A stretch of DNA of 64,000 nucleotides, from NCBI GenBank assembly GCA_038238015.1, contig JBBRYA010000012.1:1-64000 (forward strand). Reading direction: 5' to 3'. The notes below the pieces were generated by a model. That model was not told the DNA's origin and made no database searches. It saw only the letters and a program-made list of their open reading frames with translations. Shown here piece by piece: positions 41,124-49,826 of the stretch (the first letter of the stretch is position 1; each line of letters starts with the position of its first letter). The position numbers and the translations under genes are program-made. Origin of the DNA: DASQFQ01 sp038238015 (lineage in GTDB: Bacteria; Actinomycetota; Thermoleophilia; Solirubrobacterales; Solirubrobacteraceae).

Positions 41124-42254
41124 CTACCCGGCCACGGCGCTCTCGTAGACGCGGTAGCGGCGCACGATGCGCCCGTGCATGGCCTCCATCGCGCGGTTCA
41201 TGTTCGTATTGGTTTCTAGGATCCAGCCCATCTCGCCGCCCGACTGCGGCGTCGTGTTGGCCATGTTGAAGTGCTCGACGTACATCGCCGCCGCGACCCC
41301 TGTGTGCTGGTACTCGGGCTTGACGCCGAGGAAGCCCACGCGCACGCGGTCGATCGACTTGCCCTTGCGCAAGAAGGTCCACCAGCCGAACGGGAGCAGC
41401 CGCCCGTTCATCTTCTTGAGCACCTGGTTGACGTCGGGCACGGTGATCGCGATCGCGACGGTCTCCCCTTCGCGCGTCTCGGCGACCATGAACCAGTTCG
41501 GGTCGAAGACCAGCTGGAGGTCGAGGGAGTACTGGTCGAGGTCGGCCTTGCCGTACGGCGAGAAGCCCCAGTTCTCGCTCCAGGCCGCGTTGTAGACGTC
41601 GGCGAAGCGGTCCATGTCCTTGCGCAGCCCGCGCCGGGACATCTTGCGCAGGGTGATCCCGTGGCGCGGCTCGAGCTGCTCCGCGAGCTCGAAGATGACC
41701 GGGAGCATGTGGTCGCGGTCGGAGATGTCGAGCTCCCACATCAGCAGGTCCATGGCCTTTGTCAGGCCGGCCTCCTCGCACAACCGCTGGTAGTAGGGCG
41801 GATGCCAGGGCTGCTTGATCATCGGCTCGCGCTCGAAGCCCTCGATCATCACCCCGCTCTCCTCGTTGATCGTGAAGTCCATCGGCCCGATCGCGTGGTC
41901 GCGCCCGTGCTCGCGCAGCCAGCTCCACGCGGCGTCGAGCAGCGGCGGGAGGATCTCCGGGTCCTCCTCGAGCTCGAGGAAGCCGAACATCCCCCAGCGG
42001 TTGGAGTGGAAGTCGTTGAAGGCCTGGTCGTACTGCGCGCTCAGGCGGCCGACGACGCGGCCGTCGCGGCGGGCGAGGAAGAGCCGCGCGTCGCCGTGCT
42101 TATAGAACGCGTTCAGCCGCCGGCTGAGGTACGCCCGACGCTCGAGCTTGAGCGGGGGCACCCACAGCGGGGAGTTAGAGTGCAGCCGGTAGGGGAGGTC
42201 GATGAACTCCTTGAGGTCCCGGCGCGACTCGACGGGACGAACGTCAACAGCCAC
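41124..42254 (-). CDS. GNAT-fold N-acyltransferase-like protein (ceramide-synthase candidate)
   Basis: A 376-residue protein of a conserved family with GNAT-like sequence: DLKEFIDLPYRLHSNSPLWV at the start, ARLFLARRDGRVVGRLSAQY, GPMDFTINEESGVMIEGFE, and an acyl-CoA-site-like VRVGFLGVKPEYQHTGVAAA in the C-terminal half. Family members occur beside serine palmitoyltransferase genes in sphingolipid-making bacteria, where a GNAT-type enzyme acts as ceramide synthase. Here it is divergent, by 15 bases, from such a gene. GTG 42254 is chosen because TAGGGT ends 8 bases upstream. A general acetyltransferase role cannot be excluded. Confidence 0.65.
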   Translation of the reverse strand: MAVDVRPVESRRDLKEFIDLPYRLHSNSPLWVPPLKLERRAYLSRRLNAFYKHGDARLFLARRDGRVVGRLSAQYDQAFNDFHSNRWGMFGFLELEEDPEILPPLLDAAWSWLREHGRDHAIGPMDFTINEESGVMIEGFEREPMIKQPWHPPYYQRLCEEAGLTKAMDLLMWELDISDRDHMLPVIFELAEQLEPRHGITLRKMSRRGLRKDMDRFADVYNAAWSENWGFSPYGKADLDQYSLDLQLVFDPNWFMVAETREGETVAIAITVPDVNQVLKKMNGRLLPFGWWTFLRKGKSIDRVRVGFLGVKPEYQHTGVAAAMYVEHFNMANTTPQSGGEMGWILETNTNMNRAMEAMHGRIVRRYRVYESAVAG

Positions 42255-42262
42255 GACGCGGG

Positions 42263-42268
42263 ACCCTA
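42263..42268 (-). promoter_or_regulatory. -10 element (TAGGGT), likely leaderless
   Basis: TAGGGT ends 8 bases before GTG 42254 on the - strand, within the 15-base gap between two divergent genes. Confidence 0.45.
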
Positions 42269-42269
42269 T

Positions 42270-43514
42270 ATGCCGACCGCCATCGATGTCTTCGCCAAGG
42301 TCCGCGGCCACGAGCGCGAGCAGCAGCTCAGCGCCGCCCGCGAGGCCGACCTGCTGCCCTACTTCCGCGTGCTCGAGTCCGCGGCCGCGCCGGTGGTCGA
42401 GATGGAGGGCGCCGAGCGGGTCATGCTCGGCTCCAACAACTACCTCGGGCTGACCGCGGACGAGCGCGTGATCCAGGGCGCTCGCGACGCCCTGGAGCGC
42501 TACGGCACCGGGCTGACCGGCTCGCGCCTGCTCAACGGGACGATCGACCTCCACCTCGAGCTCGAGCGCGAGATCGCGGAGTGGATGGGCACCGAGGACT
42601 CGATCGTGTTCACCACCGGCCACCAGGCCAACGTCGGCACGCTCGGGACCCTGCTCGCGCCCGGCGACACCGTGATCGCCGACTCCGGCGACCACGCCTC
42701 GATCCTCGACGGCTGCCTGCTCTCCCGGGCCAAGCTGCGCCCGTTCCGCCACAACCGCCTCGACAAGCTCGAGAAGATGCTCGACCGTTCCGAGGCCGAC
42801 GGCGGGGGCGTGCTCGTGGTCGTCGACGGCGTGTTCTCGATGGAGGGCGACGTCGCGCCGCTGCCGGCGATCACCGAGCTGTGCGCGGCCCACGGCGCGC
42901 GGCTGATGGTCGACGAGGCGCACGGCGCGGGAGTGCTCGGCGCGCGCGGCGCCGGCGCATCCGAGCTCTTCGGGGTCGAGGACCGCGTGGACCTGCGGAT
43001 GGGCACGTTCTCAAAGAGCCTGGCGTCCTGCGGAGGCTTCATCGCCGGCACGCGCGAGGTCGTGGACTACCTGCGCATCCAGTCGCGCGCGTTCCTGTTC
43101 ACCGCCGCCGCGGTGCCCGCGGCGGTCGGCGCGGCGCTCGCCGCGCTGCGCGTCGTGCGTTCCGCGGACGGCCCGCCGCTGTTCGCCGCCGTGCTGGAGA
43201 ACGCCGAGTACCTGCGCAGCGGCCTGCACGACCTCGGCTACCGCGTCGTCGACAGCGAGGTGACTACGCCGATCATCCCCGTGGTCGTCGCCGACGACTG
43301 GAAGGCCGTGCTGCTCTGGCGCGCGCTCTACGACGCGGGCGTGTACGTCAACGTCGCCCTGCATCCCGCGGTGCCGCCCGCGGGGGCGCTGCTGCGCACG
43401 AGCGTGATGGCCACCCACGACCGCGCGACGCTCGACCGGGCGCTCGGGGTGTTCGAGTCGGTCAAGCGCAGCTTCGAGGCCGAGCACGGGCCGCTGCCCG
43501 GTCCGCCTGCCTAG
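42270..43514 (+). CDS. Alpha-oxoamine synthase, serine palmitoyltransferase-like
   Basis: A 414-residue PLP enzyme of the alpha-oxoamine synthase family (serine palmitoyltransferase, 2-amino-3-ketobutyrate ligase, BioF). It has LPYFRVLESAA, MLGSNNYLGLTADERVI, RYGTGLTGSRLLNGTIDLH, VVDGVFSMEGDVAPLP, the VDEAHGAGVLG Asp region and the PLP lysine in MGTFSKSLASCGG. The YFRVLES and GSRLLNGT segments resemble bacterial serine palmitoyltransferases. Neighbouring GNAT acyltransferase and fatty acid hydroxylase genes support a sphingoid-base role over threonine catabolism (no tdh nearby) or biotin (no bio genes). The call between subfamilies remains inference. Confidence 0.8.
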   Translation: MPTAIDVFAKVRGHEREQQLSAAREADLLPYFRVLESAAAPVVEMEGAERVMLGSNNYLGLTADERVIQGARDALERYGTGLTGSRLLNGTIDLHLELEREIAEWMGTEDSIVFTTGHQANVGTLGTLLAPGDTVIADSGDHASILDGCLLSRAKLRPFRHNRLDKLEKMLDRSEADGGGVLVVVDGVFSMEGDVAPLPAITELCAAHGARLMVDEAHGAGVLGARGAGASELFGVEDRVDLRMGTFSKSLASCGGFIAGTREVVDYLRIQSRAFLFTAAAVPAAVGAALAALRVVRSADGPPLFAAVLENAEYLRSGLHDLGYRVVDSEVTTPIIPVVVADDWKAVLLWRALYDAGVYVNVALHPAVPPAGALLRTSVMATHDRATLDRALGVFESVKRSFEAEHGPLPGPPA

Positions 43515-44518
43515 GAGGCCGCCTCGCCGGTCGAGGGACGCGCCACGAGCACCGGCTCGATGACCTCGCGGAGGGTCGCCTGCGGGCCTTCGGCGCTGAT
43601 CGCCTGAAGCAGGAAGCCGGTCGCGCGCTCGGCCACCTGCTCGACGTCCCAGACCGTCGAGGTCAGCGGCGGCGAGAGCAGCCGCGAGATCGGATGGTCG
43701 CCGAACCCGGCGACGGCCACGTCACCGGGGATCGACAGCCCGAGCTCCGCGCACGCCGCGTAGACGCCGTAGGCGATCGAGTCCGACATGCAGAGGACCG
43801 CGCTCGGGCGGTCACCACCGGCGAGCAACTCGAGCGCGAGCGGTCGCGAGCCGTTGAGCGAGTAGGCGCACGGGACGACGCGGCAGTCAAGCCCGAGCGC
43901 GGCGGCGGTCCCGGCGACCGCGCGCTCGGCCTGGCGCTCGGGCGAGGACTCCACCGCCCAGGAGAGCACGGTGATCCGGCGGTGCCCCAGCTCGCTGAGG
44001 TGGCGCAGGCTCTGCTGCACGCCGCGCTCGTTGTCGAAGACGACCTCGCCGGCCGGGGCCACCCCGGGCAGCGCGTCGCCGATCGTGACCGTCGAGATCT
44101 GGCGCGCGATCGACGCCCAGCCGGCGCTGGAGGGTCCGATCGGCACGACGACGAGCCCGTCGACGCGCTGATCGACCAGGCGCTGGGCGAGCTCGAGCTC
44201 GCGAGCGGGCTCGCCGTCGGCGTCGGCCACGAGCGTGCTGCGGGCGGCGCCGTAGAGCTCGAGCTGGACGGCGCGCACGAGCTCCTGATTCCAGAAGTCG
44301 CTGAGGCTGCCGACGAGCAGGCCGACGACCGCCGTCGAGCCTCCGGCCAGCGCGCGGGCGATCGGGTCGGCCTCATAGCCGAGCTTCTCGGCCGCCTCGC
44401 GGACGCGGCGCTGGGTCTCGGCCGAGACCTGCATCCCGCGCAGCGCATAGCTCACGGCAGCCGGCGAGAGGCCCGTGTACTCGGCCAGCTCGCGGATCGT
44501 CGTGCGGTGCCGGGCCAC
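43511..44518 (-). CDS. LacI-family transcriptional repressor
   Basis: A 335-residue regulator with an N-terminal LacI helix-turn-helix (TTIRELAEYTGLSPAAVSYA, hinge ARALAGGST) and a periplasmic-binding-like sensor domain (TAVVGLLVGSL, VDGLVVVPIG, VLCMSDSIAYGVY, VAVAGFGDHP). GTG 44518 is chosen because the protein then begins as LacI proteins do and TACCCT ends 6 bases upstream; ATG 44563 and ATG 44581 are longer alternatives. It is divergent from an amidohydrolase-thiol dioxygenase pair, with two operator-like sites between, so it probably represses that pair. The effector is unknown. Confidence 0.88.
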   Translation of the reverse strand: MARHRTTIRELAEYTGLSPAAVSYALRGMQVSAETQRRVREAAEKLGYEADPIARALAGGSTAVVGLLVGSLSDFWNQELVRAVQLELYGAARSTLVADADGEPARELELAQRLVDQRVDGLVVVPIGPSSAGWASIARQISTVTIGDALPGVAPAGEVVFDNERGVQQSLRHLSELGHRRITVLSWAVESSPERQAERAVAGTAAALGLDCRVVPCAYSLNGSRPLALELLAGGDRPSAVLCMSDSIAYGVYAACAELGLSIPGDVAVAGFGDHPISRLLSPPLTSTVWDVEQVAERATGFLLQAISAEGPQATLREVIEPVLVARPSTGEAAS

Positions 44519-44567
44519 GTCGCGAGGGTACTCGCGTTGCGAGCCGGCGGCACGATGCGTCATACTC

Positions 44568-45533
44568 GTGAAGCGGTTCACTGAATCGGTTCACAACGCA
44601 ACGTTCGAGATTCGTAATCACGTCGACATCCATCAGCACCTCTGGCCGGAACCGCTGCTCAGCGCCCTGTCGGAGCGGCGGCGACCGCCGATGATCGTGC
44701 GCGGGGGCGACGGCTGGACGCTACGGCTGGCCGGCGAGCCCGAGGCGCCCCTCGACCTCTCCGATCACGACGCCGGCCGCCGCGCGGCGATGCTGCAGGC
44801 CGACGGGCTCGACCGGACGTTCGTAGCGCCCTCGGTGCCGCTGGGCATCGAGGCGCTGCCCGCCGCCGAGGCCGAGCCGTTGCTGGCCGCCTACCACGAC
44901 GGCGTCGCCGCGCTGCCCGCCGAGTTCGGCGCCTGGGCCGCCGTGAGCCTGGCCGATCCCGATCCCGCCGCGTTGTCGCGGCTGCTCGAGCGCGGCTTCG
45001 CCGGCGCCTGTGTCGCCGCCGCCGCGCTCGGCGGCCCGGCCGGCTACGACCGCCTCGGGCCGGTCCTGGAGACGCTTGAGCGCAACGACGCGCCGCTGCT
45101 CGTCCACCCCGGCCCGGCGACGGCGACGCACGCGCGTCCGGTGCCAGGCTGGTGGGCGGCGCTCACCGACTACGTGGCGGAGATGCAGGCGGCGTGGCAC
45201 GCGTTCGCCGTCTGGGGCCGCGCGGCCCATCCGAGCCTGCGCGTGTGCTTTGCGATGCTCGCCGGCCTCGCACCCCTGCACCGCGAGCGCCTTCGCGCCC
45301 GCGGCGGCCACGTCGCCGCCGATCGCGACGTGTTCCTCGACGTCTCCTCCTACGGCCCGCGCGCCGTCGATGCGGCGCTGCGCGAGGTCGGCGTGGACCA
45401 GCTCGTCTTCGGCTCCGACCGTCCCGTGGTCGAAGCGCAGGAGCTCGCGCTCGGCGACGCGGTGCGCGTCGCGCTGCGGGAGCGCAACCCATCCCGGCTT
45501 CTCGGCCCCAGAACCATGGAGATCGCCTCATGA
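44568..45533 (+). CDS. Amidohydrolase-2 family metal hydrolase/decarboxylase
   Basis: A protein of about 321 residues in the Amidohydrolase_2 family (ACMSD-like barrel). It has the N-terminal metal motif VDIHQHLWP, a further His in LLVHPGPAT, and the C-terminal metal Asp in LVFGSDRP. Family members decarboxylate or hydrolyse ring-derived acids or lactones. The start is uncertain: GTG 44568 is the nearest usual start, but it places two repressor sites inside the gene, and translation may begin later near codon 15. Its stop overlaps the thiol dioxygenase start (ATGA). Confidence 0.75.
   Translation: MKRFTESVHNATFEIRNHVDIHQHLWPEPLLSALSERRRPPMIVRGGDGWTLRLAGEPEAPLDLSDHDAGRRAAMLQADGLDRTFVAPSVPLGIEALPAAEAEPLLAAYHDGVAALPAEFGAWAAVSLADPDPAALSRLLERGFAGACVAAAALGGPAGYDRLGPVLETLERNDAPLLVHPGPATATHARPVPGWWAALTDYVAEMQAAWHAFAVWGRAAHPSLRVCFAMLAGLAPLHRERLRARGGHVAADRDVFLDVSSYGPRAVDAALREVGVDQLVFGSDRPVVEAQELALGDAVRVALRERNPSRLLGPRTMEIAS
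44569..44593. promoter_or_regulatory. Tandem LacI-type operators
   Basis: TGAAGCGGTTCA (44569-44580) and TGAATCGGTTCA (44582-44593) are two near-palindromic 12-mers, each one base from the perfect palindrome TGAACCGGTTCA, offset by 13 bases. They lie just after a -10-like CATACT (44561-44566) of the + strand operon and upstream of the LacI gene. Confidence 0.6.
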
Positions 45534-46033
45534 GCACCCTTCCGGCCCCTCCCCATCGCGACCTCGACTGCAGCGAGCTGCGCGAGCTGGTCGCCGGCAT
45601 CGCCGCGCAGCCCGAGCAGTGGCAGGGCCTCGTCCGCCACGGGGATGCCGAGCGCCACTTCGAGCAGCTCTGGCGCGACGACCACGTCGACGTCTGGGTG
45701 ATCTCGTGGACGAACGGCAACGACACCGGCTTTCACGATCACGACGTGTCCCGCGGCGCGGTCGCCGTCACGGAGGGCGAGGTCATCGAGGAGCGCCTGG
45801 TGGTCGGCGGGCCGCCGCTGCGGCTCCCCCATGGCGCGGGCGAGACCTTCGACTTCGACGCGTCGCACGTCCACCGCATGCGCCAGGACAGCGATCGCCT
45901 CGCGGTGACGATCCACGCCTACTCGCCGCCGCTGTGGCGGATGGGGACCTACACGGTCGCGACTGACGGCACGCTGTGCCGGCAGTCGGTCTCCTACGCC
46001 GAGGAGCTGCGCCCGGTCGAAGCCGCGGCGTAG
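45530..46033 (+). CDS. Cysteine dioxygenase-family thiol dioxygenase
   Basis: A 167-residue cupin of the cysteine dioxygenase family, which uses Fe(II) and O2 to turn a thiol such as cysteine or 3-mercaptopropionate into its sulfinate. The metal ligands are visible: His-x-His in GNDTGFHDHDVSRGAV and the later His in DASHVHRM. The core DVWVISWTNGNDTGFHDHD is characteristic of the family. The start is coupled to the amidohydrolase (ATGA), so both are under the LacI regulator. Together with hyuAB downstream this hints at breakdown of a sulfur-containing compound. Confidence 0.87.
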   Translation: MSTLPAPPHRDLDCSELRELVAGIAAQPEQWQGLVRHGDAERHFEQLWRDDHVDVWVISWTNGNDTGFHDHDVSRGAVAVTEGEVIEERLVVGGPPLRLPHGAGETFDFDASHVHRMRQDSDRLAVTIHAYSPPLWRMGTYTVATDGTLCRQSVSYAEELRPVEAAA

Positions 46034-46048
46034 GGCGCCCGGCTAGCG

Positions 46049-47548
46049 CTATCCCCAGCCGCCCCCGCCGGGGGTGCGAACCGTCACCACGTCGCCCTCG
46101 GCCAGCTCGCGCGTCGCGTGCGGCGGGAGCTCGTCGTTGTTGAGGCGGTTCTCGCCCATGGCGCCCTCCTCGCCCCCGCCGGCGCCCTGGGGCGCGTGGC
46201 GTCGGCGGTCGGTCAGCAGCGAGAGCTGGGCGGGCTCGAGCACGCGGACCGAGCGCTCGACGCCGTCGCCGCCGCGATGCTCGCCGCCGCCGCCCGAGCC
46301 TTCGCGCAGCTCGTAGCGCTCGACGCGCATCGGGTACTCGAGCTCGAGCGCCTCGATCGGCGTGTTCAGCGTGTTGCTCATCCCCACGTGCACACCCGAG
46401 GGCCCGGGGCCGGCGGCGCTCGCGCCTTGGCCGCCGCCGATCGTCTCGTAGTAGGTCCAGCCCGCGCCGCCGATGATCACGTTGTTCATCGTCCCCTGCC
46501 CCTGGGCCGGCAGCTCGACCGCCTCGGAGAGCGCGAGCAGCACCGTGTCGGCGACGCGCTGGGAGGTCTCGACGTTGCCCGCCACCACCGCGGCGGGCGA
46601 GCGCGCGTTGACCAGGCTGCCCTCGGGTGCGCTGAGCGAGAGCGCGGCGTAGGTCCCCGCGTTGGCCGGGACGTCGCCGGGCAGCAGCACGCGCAGCGCG
46701 AAGTAGCAGGCCGAGCGGGTCACCGAGAGCGGGCAGTTGACGTTGCCCTCGACCTGCTCGGAGGTGCCGTCGAAGTCGATCTTCAGCGTGTCGCCGTCGA
46801 CGGTCGCCGCGACCTTGATCGCCACGTCCTCGTCGCTGACCCCGTCGCCCTCGATCTCGCCCTCGGCGCGATAGGTGCCGTCGGGGACCTCGCGAAGCGC
46901 CTCGCGCGTGCGCCGCTCGGCGTACTCGAGCACGCCCTCGAAGGCCTGCTCGACGAGGTCGCGCCCGCGCCGCTCCACGAGCTCGCGCACGCGCGTCTCG
47001 GCGAGCCGGTTGGCGGCCACCTGCGCGCGCAGGTCGCCGCGGCGGATCTCGGGCGTGCGGACGTTGGCGAGGATCAGCTCGAGGAGGTCGTCGGAAAGGG
47101 CCAAGGGCGGGATGACCAGGCCCTCCTGGTAGATCTCGCGCGAGTCGGCGGGCATCGACCCCGGCCGCATCCCGCCGACGTCGGAGTGGTGCGCGCGCGT
47201 CACCGCGTAGCCGAGGATCTCGTCCTCGACGGTCATCGGCGAGACGAGCGTGACGTCGGGCAGGTGGGTGCCGCCGCGGTAGGGGTCGTTGAGGATCCAC
47301 ACCTCCCCCGGCGCCGGCTCGTGATCCATCACCGCGGCGACCGCCTCGGGCATCGCGCCGAGGTGGACGGGGATGTGCTCGGCCTGGGCGACCATCCGTC
47401 CCTTGGCGTCGAACAGCGCCGAGGAGCAGTCGCGGCGCTCCTTGATGTTCGAGGAGTAGGCGCCACGCACGAGCAGGGCGCCCGCCTCCTCGGCGATGCC
47501 CGCCAGGGCTCCCGAGAGCACCGATAGCGTCACCGGATCGAGGCTCAC
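46049..47548 (-). CDS. hyuB: Hydantoinase B/oxoprolinase family subunit
   Basis: A 499-residue HyuB-type subunit with the family segments GAYSSNIKERRDCSSALFDA, QAEHIPVHLGAM, WILNDPYRGGTHLPDV, AHHSDVGGMRPGSM and CPLSVTRSACYFALR. With HyuA it forms an ATP-dependent enzyme that opens 5-oxoproline, hydantoins or related cyclic amides, or carboxylates ketones as in acetone carboxylase. GTG 47548 overlaps the hyuA stop (GTGA). It is convergent with the thiol dioxygenase gene. The C-terminal GGGGEHRGGDG and VRTPGGGGWG are normal for the family. Confidence 0.93.
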   Translation of the reverse strand: MSLDPVTLSVLSGALAGIAEEAGALLVRGAYSSNIKERRDCSSALFDAKGRMVAQAEHIPVHLGAMPEAVAAVMDHEPAPGEVWILNDPYRGGTHLPDVTLVSPMTVEDEILGYAVTRAHHSDVGGMRPGSMPADSREIYQEGLVIPPLALSDDLLELILANVRTPEIRRGDLRAQVAANRLAETRVRELVERRGRDLVEQAFEGVLEYAERRTREALREVPDGTYRAEGEIEGDGVSDEDVAIKVAATVDGDTLKIDFDGTSEQVEGNVNCPLSVTRSACYFALRVLLPGDVPANAGTYAALSLSAPEGSLVNARSPAAVVAGNVETSQRVADTVLLALSEAVELPAQGQGTMNNVIIGGAGWTYYETIGGGQGASAAGPGPSGVHVGMSNTLNTPIEALELEYPMRVERYELREGSGGGGEHRGGDGVERSVRVLEPAQLSLLTDRRRHAPQGAGGGEEGAMGENRLNNDELPPHATRELAEGDVVTVRTPGGGGWG

Positions 47549-49482
47549 CGGCGCTCCAGCACGAGCGTGCCGCTGTCGTCGACGGCGCCCGCCCAGCCCG
47601 GGCGCACCACGCAGGTCGCCTCGGCGAACTCGACGATCGCCGGGCCCTCGACCTCGCTGCCGCTCCCGAGCGCTGCGCGCTCGAGCACCGGCGTGTCGTG
47701 CCACTCGCCGTCGAAGTGCGCGCGGCGCCTGCTCGGCTCACCGCCGCCGGTCGCGGGCTCCTCGGTCAGTTGGGGCCGCTCGATCGCGACGGTGGCGATC
47801 AGGCGGGCGCTCACCAGCTCGACGTCGCTCTCGCGCATCCGGTAGCCGTAGCGGCGCTCGTGGATGTCGCCGAAGCGCTGCGGCAGCTCGCCGAGCTCGT
47901 CGGCGTCGACCGTCAGCTCGAAGGACTGCCCGCGGTAGCGCCCGTCCACGCGGCGGCGCAGCTCCGGAGAGTCGAGGTCCTCGCGGGCGATCCGCTCGAG
48001 CTCCTCGAACGCCGCCTCGGGCTCCGCGCCGCCCAGCAGCGGCCGGACGTAGTCGCGACGGACGTCAGACAGCGCGAGCCCGAGCGCGCTCAGCACCCCG
48101 CCCGCGCGCGGGAGGAGCACCGCCGGGATCCCCAGCTCCTCGGCGAGCGCGCACGCGTGAAGGCCGCCGGCGCCGCCGAAGGCCACCAGCGCGAGCTCGC
48201 GCGGATCGAGGCCGCGCTCGACGGAGATCACGCGCAGGGCGCGCACCATCTCCGCGTCGGCCACGCGCACGACCCCCAGCGCCGTCTCCTCCACGCCGAG
48301 TCCGAGCGTCGCGCCGAGCGCCTTCAGCGCCGCCTCCGCCGGCTCGCGCCGCAGCGTCAGCCCGCCGCCGAGCTTGGCGCCGTCGCTGAGGTAGCCGAGC
48401 AGCAGGTTCGCGTCGGTGACCGTCGGCTCCTCGCCGCGGCCGCCGTAGGCCGCGGGCCCCGGGTCCGCGCCCGCCGACTGCGGCCCGACCCGCAGCGCGC
48501 CGCCGGGATCGGCCCACGCGATCGAGCCGCCTCCCGCACTGACCGTGTGCACGTCGACCATCGGCAGCTTCAGCGGCACGCCGGCGACGACGGACTCCGT
48601 GGTGGTGCTCGCCTCGCCCCCCAGCACCGGGGCGACGTCGGTGCTCGTACCGCCCATGTCGAAGCTCAGCACGTCCTCGTAGCCGCTCAGGCGCGCCACG
48701 TGGGCGGCGCCCACGACGCCGCCGGCGGGGCCGGAGAGCACGCAACCGGCCGCCTGCTCGGCCGCGACCGACACGTCCACCACGCCGCCGGAGGACTGCA
48801 TCACCAGCGGCGCCGGCATCCCCGCCCGCTCGAGGGCGTCCTCCAGGCGCCCGAGGTAGGCGCTCAGCTTCGGCGCCAGGTAGGCGTCGGCCACGGTCGT
48901 GGAGAAGCGCTCGTACTCGCGGAACTCCGGCAGCACCTCGCTCGACAGCGACACGTGGACCTCGGGCAGCGCCGCGCGGATCGCCTCGGCCACGGCCTGC
49001 TCGTGCTCGGGGTGCAGGAACGCGAACAGCAGGCACACCGCGACGGACTCGACCTCCGCTTCGCGCAGCGCCTCCACGGCCGCCTCAACGCTCGCCGGCG
49101 CCAGCGCGCGCACGACGCCCTCGGGCCCCATCCGCTCCTCGACGGTCAGGCGTAGCTCGCGCGCGACCAGCGGCTGTGGCGGCGCCTCGGTCAAGTCGTA
49201 GAGCGAGGGCCGCGCCTGGCGCCCGATCTCGATCACGTCGCGAAAGCCCTCGGTGGTCACGAGCGCCGTGCGCGCGCCGCGCCGTTCCAGCAGGGCGTTG
49301 GTGGCCACGGTCATCCCGTGGGCGAAGGCCTCGGCCGAGTCGACGCCCGCGGCCTCGAGCACGTGCATCACCCCCTCGGACTGGTCGGCGGGGGTCGAGG
49401 GCACCTTCGCGGTCTGCACCCGCCCGTCGGCCAGCGCCACCAGGTCGGTGAAGGTCCCGCCCACGTCCACGCCGACCCGCAT
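47545..49482 (-). CDS. hyuA: Hydantoinase A/oxoprolinase family subunit
   Basis: A 645-residue HyuA-type subunit with an actin-like ATPase fold. It begins RVGVDVGGTFTDLVALADG (phosphate 1), has the HGMTVATNALLERRG motif, a second phosphate loop in LSFDMGGTSTDVAPVLGG and CVLSGPAGGVVGA. It activates the substrate with ATP for the partner HyuB. ATG 49482 is chosen since the conserved start follows at once. TATGGC ends 8 bases upstream as a possible -10. Substrate assignment among oxoproline, hydantoin and others is not possible from sequence alone. Confidence 0.94.
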   Translation of the reverse strand: MRVGVDVGGTFTDLVALADGRVQTAKVPSTPADQSEGVMHVLEAAGVDSAEAFAHGMTVATNALLERRGARTALVTTEGFRDVIEIGRQARPSLYDLTEAPPQPLVARELRLTVEERMGPEGVVRALAPASVEAAVEALREAEVESVAVCLLFAFLHPEHEQAVAEAIRAALPEVHVSLSSEVLPEFREYERFSTTVADAYLAPKLSAYLGRLEDALERAGMPAPLVMQSSGGVVDVSVAAEQAAGCVLSGPAGGVVGAAHVARLSGYEDVLSFDMGGTSTDVAPVLGGEASTTTESVVAGVPLKLPMVDVHTVSAGGGSIAWADPGGALRVGPQSAGADPGPAAYGGRGEEPTVTDANLLLGYLSDGAKLGGGLTLRREPAEAALKALGATLGLGVEETALGVVRVADAEMVRALRVISVERGLDPRELALVAFGGAGGLHACALAEELGIPAVLLPRAGGVLSALGLALSDVRRDYVRPLLGGAEPEAAFEELERIAREDLDSPELRRRVDGRYRGQSFELTVDADELGELPQRFGDIHERRYGYRMRESDVELVSARLIATVAIERPQLTEEPATGGGEPSRRRAHFDGEWHDTPVLERAALGSGSEVEGPAIVEFAEATCVVRPGWAGAVDDSGTLVLERR

Positions 49483-49610
49483 GCGCGCATGCCATAGCAC
49501 AAAAACGGCTCTGCAACGCCATTTCTCTGCTTTATGTCTTGTCCAACTTCGCACAAGCAGGAAGGGGTCACAAATCACCCGCTTTTTGCGAGTGGTCGCC
49601 CAGTCGAACG

Positions 49611-49640
49611 TTGACCCTCGCCGTAGCGACTGACTAGCCT
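49611..49640 (+). promoter_or_regulatory. Promoter with long leader upstream of the IHF-like gene
   Basis: TTGACC (49611-49616), an 18-base spacer and TAGCCT (49635-49640) form a good promoter. It implies an untranslated leader of about 180 bases before ATG 49827. Within it, near 49791-49810, a C-rich run and a G-rich run can pair imperfectly. The rest of the 49483-49826 gap holds an AT-richer stretch (about 49495-49590) but no gene that I can see. Confidence 0.5.
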
Positions 49641-49826
49641 GCTCAAATCGGTTCGGCGCAGGAACGCGCGAGGCCGGGAGACACGGATGGACTCAAGCCG
49701 GCGGTTGTCTGGAGGCGGCGGCCGGTGGTGATGTGACCGGTCCCCCGGCGGAGCTGCCGCGCCCGCCGACTACACGACAACGAACGACGACCTCTGCCCC
49801 TGTGGGGGAGGTCACGGGGAGGATCT

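Noticed and set aside
41271..42269. An upstream extension of the oxoamine synthase frame
   Set aside because: It would overlap the whole divergent acyltransferase gene; family alignment begins just after ATG 42270.
47698..49155. A 485-codon + strand frame
   Set aside because: It is antisense to hyuA, which carries all family motifs.
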